Shown: positions 1 through 10,900 of the stretch, piece by piece
Layout of the letters: each line of letters starts with the position of its first letter
Position numbering within the stretch: the first letter of the stretch is position 1
Source of the DNA: Carya illinoinensis
Taxonomy: Eukaryota; Streptophyta; Magnoliopsida; Fagales; Juglandaceae
Length of the DNA: 64,000 nucleotides
Reading direction: 5' to 3'
Assembly (NCBI RefSeq): GCF_018687715.1
Contig: NC_056764.1
Coordinates: 4,714,501-4,778,500, forward strand
Translations under genes and position numbers: made by a program
Notes under the pieces: model-generated
The model's input: the letters and a program-made list of their open reading frames with translations, nothing else
What the model was told of the DNA's origin: nothing
Databases searched by the model: none

Positions 1-2275
1 AAAGCTTTATTATGTCGGAAAAAAATATTTTCTATACATACCAAGCAGGAGTTCTCCTTTTCTTTTTTGATTTTTTCGTCTCTCCAGCATAGGTGTCTGA
101 ATTGCAAGAGTATTTGTACGTGGGGGCAAAGTAGATCTTACCCTCTTTCCATCCCTTGAATACTCTCCCTGCTTCTCTTTCAATTTTTAGCTATAAAAGT
201 AAATAAACAATAATGAGTAGAGCACATGAAGCAACAAAGAAAGCACACGGCAACAGAGACAGTCAAAAGCTCAGAGAATTTGTTTAAAGTCCCGGCAAGC
301 CAAGCTTTACCAGGTTGTTTGATCTAAAAAACAAAATACTTTGTTTTGTTATCTAAAGTAATATGAAGTATTATATTGATTATCATATCATTTAAAGCCA
401 AGTACTTCACATTTTATAATCTTCAATATTCCAAGAAATACTATTTTTGAAAAATGATGTTCTTCATCCTATTCTTCATCATCCCAAATCACATACGCTA
501 ATGTGGCACACTTTAAGTGGTTGTCTATTTAAATGCTAAATATATAAAGGCACTTAAAATCTGCCACATCGTCATGTGTGACTGAAGATGATAAAATTTA
601 GGATGAAGTGTAGCATTGGTCTAATTTTTGAAGTATTGTAATGATGAAAAAAGATAAGGTTCTGCCAATAAATATTACAGAGAATAAAGTCATCTTCTTA
701 AACCATAATTAACAATGCATTTGAAGGAACAACTTCATGGTTGACGATAGCAAAATAGGAAATTATCAGCAAGGTGATGGAATGCGAAATCCTATTACAT
801 GATATGATCTCAGATTTTTCCTGGAAGTTGTATTGATTACTATCATATTCTCTTTTTAAAGGTAATGAATCAGAAACAGAAACAAAATTGTAATATGAAC
901 TACAGGGGGCTGTCCAAATTGTATAAAGCACACGGAAACAAAATTTGGACTTCCATAAGTTGTCCAACCTCCAAACCGAATTCTTGTTGTTTTCATATGC
1001 CAAAGTCATCTACCTGATCTTTGTCCAGAAGTGCATCCCAGGCATTCTCCTCCAGGAGCTTTCTTGTGTCCGAGTAACTCAAAGCTATTCGGTAATTCAA
1101 GTCCCCTAACCAAATGACCCGACTGAGGCCATTTTTCCAAGTAGTGAAGAAAACATTTAGTAACAAGCTTTGATATAAGAATTACCAAAGACGCTATTTA
1201 ATCAATAATTTCATGGATGCTCACTCATGTTCAAGGATTTTCTCTGGCACCCTACTGTGAACTGATCTGCAGATATTTGGAAACTGAGTGTTTTTCAATA
1301 TCTCAATGACATCCATATTTCTTCTCAGTTCATCCCCCTCCTTCTCTCCAGATGCCAAGTGGCTGCAGACAAAGCAAAAGCTTGTCTGATGGAATGACAT
1401 GCTCACAGAAATACACCCCTGCCACCATAGAATCAGCAGTACAATGACATAGATGGTATTGTAAGCATGTGACATTCCCAAATATATTATAAATACACAC
1501 ACACACACACACACACACACATGAATATCTACAAATCATAGGACAAAAAATAATCAACAATACCTTGTTTCCAAGGCAGCCCATAATCCCACGACTAATG
1601 CAGGAGATCCTCAAGTGGCCTATATGCTGTACAAGCTCCTTCCTTGCCCAAACAGTGACAAAAATTCCCACCATTTGTTTACTGGCTACAAGACTGTAAT
1701 TCATCTGGTTGGTACTTGAGGGAAAAGGAATTTCCGCAATGTCAATTCCATTAGGTACATCATCATCCTCTTCTGAAGAAAAGTCATCTTCGCTTATATG
1801 CGATTGTTGGCATCGAAAACAGAGATCCTTACTCTGCTTCCTTTCTAATTCAAGATTGCAGTTGCAAGCCTTCAGCCTCCTTCCGCTCTCTGTCCTAAAA
1901 GTCTTACTGATCTTTTTAAGGGAATACTTTGAGAAGAACAAGGAACTACCAAGGGATAAAGTGGGTTTTAATCCTCTTGATGCCACCTCCGGTGATTTGT
2001 TAAGTGACTGATTAATCAGGGCTAACCATTTCGCTGCAGGCTCATTATCTTCTATGACTAGGACATTTCCAGCATTTAAAGGAACAATTTCCTGAAAACT
2101 GACAATTCAAAAAACAATCAGATTACAGGCCAGAACAGTAAGTAGCATGGACATATTCAATTCAATTATGATAAAGAAAAAAAATTCCCCAATTACGAGC
2201 TCATAGTAGATTGTTTCTAAACTATTGTGTAACACTGCAAGGTTGGCACTAAAACTTCAGTCCACATCTCTCTCC

Positions 2276-2313
<38 letters not shown>

Positions 2314-3945
2314 TTTTTTTTTCCTTTTTTGATATATCCACCCCCATCAAAACAAGTGCCATGCAACCAAATTGAGTATTGTCAACAATTTTTCAGTAAA
2401 GTTGTTTTAAAATCACCATGTGAGACACCTCAGGGCTCAGAGGATTCCACTTGTCAAAGGAATTCATTTGGAATTCATTTTTTTCGTTTCTAGTTTTGTT
2501 GTTGTTTTTGGGGGGGAGGGGGGGGGGGGTGTTCTGATGGAATTGGTTCATAGGATATACATTCAAACTTCAAAAAATAACATAATGATATATTAACGTT
2601 GGTTCTAAATGACAGGCGAGAGAGTGAGAGAGAGAGTACCCCAAGATATATATATCTGATTGATCTGCGTGAAGAATATCATCCAGATTAAGGTCGCTAT
2701 TGGGAGATTTCCCACCTACATTCCATGTTGCTACAAAGACTCTAAATACAAAAACAAGAAATGGAATGTTCAGGTTAGAATAATTTTAAAACATATACAT
2801 ATATGTGTGCATACATATCAGTGGTACCGGTGCTCCATGAAATGAATAAACTTACAAAAAGGAAGAAAAATATCATCTTTTGAGTACCTAAAAGTCTGAA
2901 CGTCTTGACTAAGAGGCATCGAATGTCCTGTGCCAGTAAAAACTAGACTTTTAAGCCTTGGATCAGACTCTGCTTCTGCAAGTATAAACAAGCAGAAGAA
3001 TATTAAATGATGAAAAAAAGATGATTGACATAAAAAAGTTGGTTTTTAATAATACTTGAAGCAATTTGAGATGGGAACTGTTTGCTGTGTAGGTGAAAAA
3101 ACCAGCTATTCTCAAACTCCACATAATTTTGACTGACAGCAGAAACAATATAAGGATCAACTTGCACAAAACACACACACACACACACACAGATGTACCA
3201 TTCTTGATTCCTTACTTACCCTAGCTTAAATTTACAACATGAACATATTCTTCATTTTAAAGCAAATTGGCATCACGCCCCTCTTTTTCTGTCATTTCTG
3301 TTCCCTTATCTTTTACTTTTTCTTTATTTTTATTTTTAAAAGAGGTTCCTTGCTATTTAACCTGTTTCAGTTTTGGAGCATTTTTTCAAAATTAAATTAC
3401 CAAAACAAAGAATAGAAGAAAAGATCCATTCAAGGGAAAAGTAATTCATTCACTTTCTCGATAAAGCAGCTGGCATCATCCATACAACAAAATAAGGAAA
3501 AAAAATGTTTGAGTTTCTCGTCTGACAAAGAGATCACATTCACGTTTATGAAGGGATTCAGACAGAAATATGCTTTCAACAAAAAAAAAAAAAAAATACA
3601 GATATAAGGATGATATGCCAATCTCTTGAGCAGGAATGTCATGGCACTAACCAGGGAAATCAAATGTGCCTTTATTCATTTCCCTATCATTTCTCTCCCT
3701 TCTGGCAAAGATATTCCGAATGAATGACTGAAATCACATGGAGAAGAATAAATGACCGAATGAATGACATCTGTTATACATAAAACAGATAAAAGGAGCC
3801 TGCCCATTCAATATTCATAGATCATTTTCTACAAACCCATTGTGGAGAAGAAACTTGAAACCAAAAGAATGTCAAAAAACAAGTTTGGGAGATTTAAAAT
3901 AAGAATAAAGACCTTCTTCTTCCCGTCTTGGTTCGTTAGAGTCAT
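1..3945 (-). CDS. Type I inositol polyphosphate 5-phosphatase (5' part, runs off the left edge)
   Basis: Removes the 5-phosphate from inositol phosphates and/or phosphoinositides. My exon model, in transcript order, is 3913-3945, 3652-3727, 2888-2975, 2640-2741, 1564-2098, 1225-1418, 1014-1122 and 42-190; it gives about 428 residues with all phases consistent. ATG at 3945 starts [11 protein letters not shown], spliced to [13 protein letters not shown]. Family motifs follow in order: [112 protein letters not shown], and KRRTPAW, at which the window ends. The last catalytic block (CDR..W and the SDHRPV-type motif) would lie beyond position 1. The N-terminus is short for the family. The closest relative from memory is Arabidopsis IP5P10 (At5g04980). 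The first-exon choice is the least certain part. Confidence 0.9.
1495..1520. repeat. (AC)n microsatellite
   Basis: About 13 AC units inside an intron of the 5-phosphatase gene (between exons 1225-1418 and 1564-2098). It reads through as Met/Cys/Val repeats in the antisense frame and is not coding. Confidence 0.95.
2277..2313. repeat. 37-nt poly-C tract (poly-G on the transcribed strand)
   Basis: An uninterrupted run of 37 C followed by a T-rich tract, inside the intron between exons 1564-2098 and 2640-2741 of the 5-phosphatase. On the sense (minus) strand it is G37, which could form G-quadruplexes. About 200 bases away (2511-2529) the plus strand has a second, interrupted poly-G stretch in the opposite sense. 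Runs this long are rare in plant DNA; length error during sequencing is possible. Confidence 0.9.
3170..3191. repeat. (AC)n microsatellite
   Basis: About 11 AC units in the intron between exons 2888-2975 and 3652-3727 of the 5-phosphatase gene. Confidence 0.95.
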
Positions 3946-5230
3946 TTCTGAAATCGCATCAATCTGGCATACCCCAAATCATAAACCTTCAGAAACAAAG
4001 ATATAGATACACCATTCAATTGTTCAGACTTGCATTCGTTAAGAAAATAGAAATACAGCCATTGATAATTGATTGAAAATAGATTATAATATGCATAAGA
4101 GAACATCTAAAGTCCCCATCTAGTCCTTTTATTAAGAAAGATGTCAACTTCATTTAAAGACGACCAAAAAAACATTGCTTTAAGACTAAATCAAGAAAAA
4201 GAAGATGTACATTTTGAAGCCAAGAAATAATGTACTGGTTCAAACCACAGAAAGATTAAAAGAAGGACATGAACCTCCACATTCAGAAAGAAGGCATAAC
4301 ACCCAATCGTTTCTTAACATAAAGAATCAGAAATTACCAGAAAAGAAGAATATGCGCATTCTCACTATGGCGTTCTTAAAGAAAGGAAGAGGGTGGCAAC
4401 GCACGAGAGAGGTTGACAGCCCAAATGGGTTTTCCCAAGAAAGTCAACTGCCCAGGTAAGCAGTTCGTTTATTATAAACATGCAATATTATAGTGTATGC
4501 TAGTTTCCTGGAACGATAGTAGCATACATAGAAAATTGAGATAGATGTGGGGAGACAAGGGAAAAAAAAAAAAAAAAAAAGAACCTGAATATTCGATGCT
4601 CTAGAAACGATAGTCTGTCTGATAGCGACAGTGGAATTAATGGCTTAAAACTGGGTCTTCTTCCAGGAATGAACGAAACCAGAGAGGCTGTAAGATTTAC
4701 GTGCAACGGGTCTTGGGATTTTCTTTAAGGGGAAAATTAAAGAAAATAAAATAAAAATAAACAGTCAAAAATGGGAATGGAAATGGAACCTCACACGTCC
4801 CTTCAAAGTCCCAACTACTAACACTTTTCATGAAACGCTGTGATTGGGCAGTTTTAATACTTCGTTTTTTTTCTTTTTATTGCCGCAGAAAAGATCTCTT
4901 CTTCTAACTCCTTTTGGTTTTTGGAGTTATTTTCTGCTTCTTTTTTGTTATCTCTATTATGGGTGGCTTTTGAACTTTAGATTGAAGAGAAGACTGGAAA
5001 GTAGTATGTGTCAGAATTAGAGAGAAGATGATGATCAATGATTACAGGGAAAGTGAGCCCACGTGTGTGCGCGCGCAGAAAGCAAAATACTACGAAGTCC
5101 TTGTCAAGTTACTTGGGCACTTTTGCTTCGCCTGGAACTATGCGCTAAATGTTGGGTGTGAACTCGTGTTAACTGCTTATATTGTGGTGTTAAAATATGT
5201 ATACTATATTATAAAAATTAATTTTAATTT
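3946..5230. other. Upstream region of the 5-phosphatase gene
   Basis: Probable promoter and 5' untranslated sequence of the minus-strand gene starting at 3945. A CACGTG G-box lies at 5060-5065. The plus-strand open frame at 4205-4459 has no family resemblance and no plausible gene context. No other gene is seen. Confidence 0.5.
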
Positions 5231-5239
5231 GACTTGTTA

Positions 5240-5760
5240 AATTTATCATGTTAAAATTTCAAATCTTAAGATGACTCATTAATATAACGTATCGTATCGT
5301 GTTAATCTGTTTTGACCTATTAGTGAATATTACTAAATAAATTAACATGATACAATACGATCCATTTTAAACTGTTTATGTAAATGGGTTAAATATGGAT
5401 TAAATTAACCTATTTGACTTAATTAAATTTAACATAAATTTTTATAAATATTAAAATCACAATATCTATAAAAATTATAAAACTAACAAGAAGTCTAAAA
5501 TTATAATCTGAATAATAAAAATATCAAAATTAAAATTTAAACAATTTTACTTTTAAGTAGAAGGGTAATTTTATAACTTTAATTTTATTAACGTGTCATA
5601 ACGGGTTGACTCGTTATCAACCCGTTAAGCAATCGTGTCTTAACGAGTCAACCCGTTTTGACCCGAATCCATTAAGACTAAACTCTAACCCGCTATTATC
5701 GTGTCGTGTTCATGTTGAATTAACGAATCGTTTAACATATTGCCGCCCCTACATCTATGA
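5240..5760. repeat. Degenerate interspersed element with repeated AACCCGTT/ACGGGTT motifs
   Basis: At 5590-5720 the words AACGGGTTGA, CAACCCGTTA, GTCAACCCG and CGTGTCGTGTT recur in both orientations. Near 5285-5370 a decayed counterpart carries CGTATCGTGTTAATC and TGATACAATACGATCC. This looks like the two ends of an old non-autonomous DNA element with inverted subterminal repeats around an AT-rich core. No clear target duplication was found, so the ends are approximate. Confidence 0.45.
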
Positions 5761-5839
5761 CACTCCAGTATTGCATGGTACCCATATCAATACCTAGTTT
5801 TTGAAAATGAGTATCAAATCAGGAGTACTTCAGCAAATT

Positions 5840-5995
5840 TTATTATAATAAATTTTAAATATGGTATGATGTTCTACGTTAGATTGTAAAGTTATTTTTA
5901 TTATAAAATATATCTAACATATTATATAAAACTATATCAGTTTATGAGTTCACTTTTATGTAATATATTTGCGACTGTAACATTTTTCTTAAAAT
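5840..5995. repeat. Dispersed AT-rich repeat, copy 1
   Basis: Contains ACTATATCAGTTTATGAG followed by an AT-rich tract and GCGACTGTAACATTTTTC. Related sequence recurs at about 45700-45790 (TTATATCAGTTTGTGAG) and 46190-46270 (CTATATTAATTTGTAAAT, then GTGACTAAAACATTTCTC). It is a small repeat family of unknown class. Confidence 0.4.
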
Positions 5996-5999
5996 TTAC

Positions 6000-7978
6000 C
6001 TACCAAATCAAACTATACCATGTGTGCTCTAGACATCAATACCGCCTTAAGAATAAAAGTTTTCATTAAAAAGTTTCCATATTTTGATAATTATATTTAT
6101 AAATTATAATAACTTTTACGGTAAATATATTATTACATATGAAGCTTGCTATATATGTCATTTAAAAAGAAAAAGGAAAAAAGCTTGCTAGATATGTCGC
6201 TCTTAAACCAATCCTTACGGGTCTCATGTACATATGTTTATGATTATGGTAACAAAAGGAACTTTGCTTCGATGAATCAGTCTTGCCCAATTTATGGAGA
6301 GGCGCCAGCTGCATGCCTGTAGTCAAATTCAAAGCCTTAGACCCAAAACCCTGCTCATCGTCATCTGTCAGTCAAACAACCACAAAGCATATGAATTTTC
6401 CATTCCCAGTAGAAAAGGAATAGTATTAATCCCCAGCACAAGGAATAGAATCAATTGAAAAGGTGCCCATAAGCCTGCTGGTCCCCAAGGATTATAAGAT
6501 ACTAATTATGTTTGTTGAGGTATTCTTTTCAAGAATAAGCTACAGGACACAGCAGATGTCGGCATTTGCTTGTTGGAAAAGTGCACAGTTCCCAGAATTG
6601 GCGAAGACCGGTTCCTTTTCAATTGGCAAAGTGGGGGCTCTCACAAGACATCATGTTCTGGATTTCCCTCTTTTTGTGCTCCAAAATCTTGGATTGGAGC
6701 AGTCCCCACTTCTCAATGACCCTCTCCCCTAATCAATCTGTGTTTAATTAATCTTGTTGGCACTAAAAAAGAAACATCTCAGACAAGTTCCTTCCCTTCT
6801 CTTTGGCCCAAAAGCTTGAGAAATGTATAATCTGAGCATCCCATCAACATCAAAGCATTACTCTATATGCATTCTTTAACCGTGTTCATCTCTCTTTTTC
6901 AAGGCTTTGAGTTAATCAAGGTGGTGGTCTCCTTGTTGCTTGCAACAAAACTCTCCCTTCTTTGTGAACATTCACTCCTCGATCGCGTGCTAACCATGCA
7001 TGCATATCTTCTTTGTGAAACCCCACATATATACAGTCAAATCAAAAGAAGTGAGGATTGCGTTTATAAACTAGAAGGACGTGAAACTTTGAGCCGTGCG
7101 TGCTTGCAATGCAAATGCAAATGCAGTTGACCATAACCAAGAAACTTAAGTGCTTGAGTGGACCCAGAGAAAGAAAAAAGGAACAAATGAATAGGGGCTT
7201 GATACCACGTAGTGTCCCCTACTGAATGGCCCTAAACCTATCAGACTTGCATTTTTCATTTGTTTTTGTTACACCTTTTTATTCTTTTGACATTCTTGCA
7301 AACGTTCAGCTCAAAGAGAAGGGGGGAAAACAACAAAAGCACATGCATAAGAACATTATCTAGTACCTTTATCTCATTCCATCGGTTAATGTTCTTTGTT
7401 TTTTGTTTTCGAGTGGTAAGACTTTGACTACATGGCAATGAAAAGATGTCTAATGAGCATGCTGATATGGATATATACAATCATGATTGTGACCCATCAT
7501 ACGTCCATAAGAAATTTGCTTATTGATCTTGATCCACATGACTGTGAATTGTTATGCTTCTCTATGCATGCCAAGCTTTTCTTTCACTCTCTTGATTCAC
7601 ATTCAACCTTCACCAATTTTCCAGCATTCATATAAAGTATTTACTCTCAAATTAAAATCATTTTTAACGCACTTTAATTGAGAAAAATCAATAATTAGGC
7701 TCCTTCATAACCAGTCAGAAATCATACCATAAGATACACATCTATTTGATGAACACTAATACGAGGAAATAGTGAACTTTAAACACGGATGACTACATGT
7801 CTCTATCTAGGGTTTTTTTTCCCCTCTCTATGCAGAGTCTATGTCTTGTAACTAGAAAGTTGGAATTTTTGACACTACATCTAAATAAAGAATATGGGGA
7901 AGTAGGAACAACAATTACAAAAAGAGAGACACAGATGCCTACAAAAAGAGGGACACATATGCCGCCAGCGTTGCTGCA
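6000..7978. other. Intergenic, no gene recognised
   Basis: Between the 5-phosphatase and SUN genes. Several short frames (6463-6732, 6867-7130, 7432-7635) lack family resemblance and splice context. The part next to 7979 is probably the 3' untranslated region of the SUN gene. Confidence 0.5.
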
Positions 7979-10900
7979 TCAAGACTGCATTTCCATTGTA
8001 GAAACAGAGTTGGACTCCCGACCATGGACCCGGAAGCGATAAATGCAAGTATGGGAAGGGCTTCCATGGTTCGACGTGTAGTCAAGCCTAACGGTGTCAA
8101 CAATGCCTGGGCCCACTGATTCCAAGACGTTGAAGGTTTGAGCATTGCTCTTCTCAAGATCATAAGTAAACTCTGCTAAAAGAAACGGCTTCTCAGTATC
8201 AACTGCCGCATCTATGTTACGCCCTTGCAGCCATCCAGAGACCCTACAGTCCTTGGGAGCACTGGATCTGTCATATGCCACACTCTGTTCAAAAACAAAT
8301 TTCAGGTAGATCAATTTATTAGCATAATTGGAAAAGTTAAGAGATATAGATCGGATGATTACAGATGGTCCTGCAATTTATTAAAAAAATTAATGAGGTG
8401 GAATAACACAGGCAGACAACTAGTAACAGAAACTTGCAAGTGCCTAACCAGCATGAAATAGCCTTCAGCAAAGACTGTTCATACTGGTTGCGCAACGAAC
8501 CAGTAGTGGAAACACAGCATAACATATGCAAATCTTAGTAGTGGTATCCTAATCAGCTTATCCATTGCAGAAAGGTAGAGGCAGGTTAACAAGGAAGGGC
8601 ACATTGCTAGTCATCTTCCAAAACAGTAATACCAGAGGCAATTATATCTCGTGTAACTAATTCTCAGATATATGTTGATTTAACATGTAAACTCAAAAGC
8701 AAGAATGACCACGATAGATGGAGCAGATCAATGATAACAGAAACGGATCATATGAATCTCAACAAAATAGAAAAACATACAAACTAAATGCCTGTCTTGT
8801 GTGTGCATATGCTATTAATCCATACACCCGTCCAAAAACAAAACACAATTACTGGTTTAGGCCAAAGAATGGAATGTTTTGGTATAAACATATACAGGTG
8901 TACCATTTCAGAATTACCCCCATATCCAAATTTTTGTATTTCCTGGCCAACAAGCAATGAAGGAAAAAAGTAAACTAAAAAAACGTACATGTACATGAGG
9001 ACATGGATCCTATATTCTTGTGTGAGTGTAAGTAAAATTCATCATATATTCTCAAAGATCGGTATTTGCAAAATTGTAGCGGATAGTTTACAGGTTGTGT
9101 CAGGGGGATTGAGCACAAGTTTCCAAATGAATTGTTGAGATTATATATTTATAGAATACATGATTTTATGTGGCTTTAATCTCTACTCCATCAACAAAAT
9201 TGTAGCACACTGCGAGCCAACTGTTTCTCAAATTCACTTTGGGCAAGAGAGAATAAGTTTTCAGATAACAGGAAAGAAAAAATCATGCCCAGGAGAACAA
9301 GAAATGTATAAAGTTGGCACCAACTGTGAGCAATCTAAGAGCCAGAATAATACTTGCAAAAATTTCAATTTTATCATTGACAACATTATTTATAACATTC
9401 TTTAGACCTACCTTTTTCAAACCAAACATAATGATTGAATGGAGAAACGCTGATGGGACTGAAGAAACGCTGATGGTTGAGTGAAGATAAATACCAATGC
9501 TTGAGATTTGAGAGTGGATAAAGGTTTTGAGATTATTATTTTTTTTTATTGGCACCGGGTGTCCAAAGAGAGGCTTTGAGATTTGAGAGAGTAGCGAATT
9601 GAGATCAAGAATTTGGGAAAGCAAAGGAGCAAAGGATATTCAATCTGATGAGTCTGGTTGAAATTACTGAAAGGCTGGCTTTTACAAAAAAAATTAAAAA
9701 AAAATGATAATAAATACAACTGCAAACCCATACCGAGCTGGGATGTAAATTTCTTCCGGAAAAACTGAAACAGAACAAAATGGCCTGAACAAACCAAAAC
9801 AGCCTGGGGTTTAGAACGAAATGGAACACAGAGGTAAACTAGTTGCTATACCAATATGAGAGAACCGGATATTCTGGCCAGAAACAGAAACAAAATTTAA
9901 AACTTTTCCTTATTACACAAGCCCACTCATCTCAAGGGCACAAAACATAGATTCTGAATGTTTGCAGAATTCTGCTAAAATAAAACAACTAATTAATGAG
10001 TTACACTCATGCCTCTTTTAACCCACACACTAATCTTCAACCCACCCCTGCTCATACAAGAGAAAGGTGACATTTGGGTAAGAGCTCACAGAAAATTCAA
10101 AAGCACCGTATCAAGTATCATTTAAGTAATAAACAAAATGTACATCTGCTAAATATAGTTTTCCTCAACTCTTCTTACAAGTTTCAGACAAAAAATAAAT
10201 ATGAAATAAAATTTCTTTTATCAGTAAAATAAACATGAAATAACATAATGTTGACATCCCAAACTATATAGAGCAAGCATATGCCACGCTATTCCACCAA
10301 CTTCTTATGTTACATACTATCACCTGTTCACCAAGAGAGAGAGAGAGAGAGAGAGAGCAATGATCTCAGATAATTCAACTTGGCAAATCAACCCCAGCAC
10401 TACAAGATTGTAACAAAGAAAGGGAATCTAATAGGATGGCAGCAATTTATAGAGAAAACATATATGTTAAAATTATTTTATCTTGCATGTTCTATGCAAT
10501 TGCATACACACAGATGCCAAAAAGGGGGGATAACACGCTGAGCATCAACAAACATGCAATATTTTCTCCAGCTAAACAAGCAAAGGATATCATCAACATC
10601 AAAGCCTTAATATCTGAGCTCATCAATACAAGGCTGTATAGATAGTTAAGATTTACCAGAAAGCATTCTCAATCAAGCCCTAAAGGTGTAATACTATATC
10701 CACTCCTCAACAGGCCACCATCAAAAAGGTCAACTGATAAATTTGAACACTTCAGCCAAGATGGGATCCCTCTAGCAAAGGAAATTGTGATGTACTACTA
10801 AGGGCTTGTTTGGGACACTCATCTCATCTCAAAATTTCTCATAATTTCCTTCCCAAACATCACTCAAATACCAACACTTTGCAATTTCAAATTTCAACTT

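Noticed and set aside
1709..2011. Plus-strand 100-codon frame
   Set aside because: It is antisense to the large exon of the 5-phosphatase (1564-2098), which carries clear family motifs.
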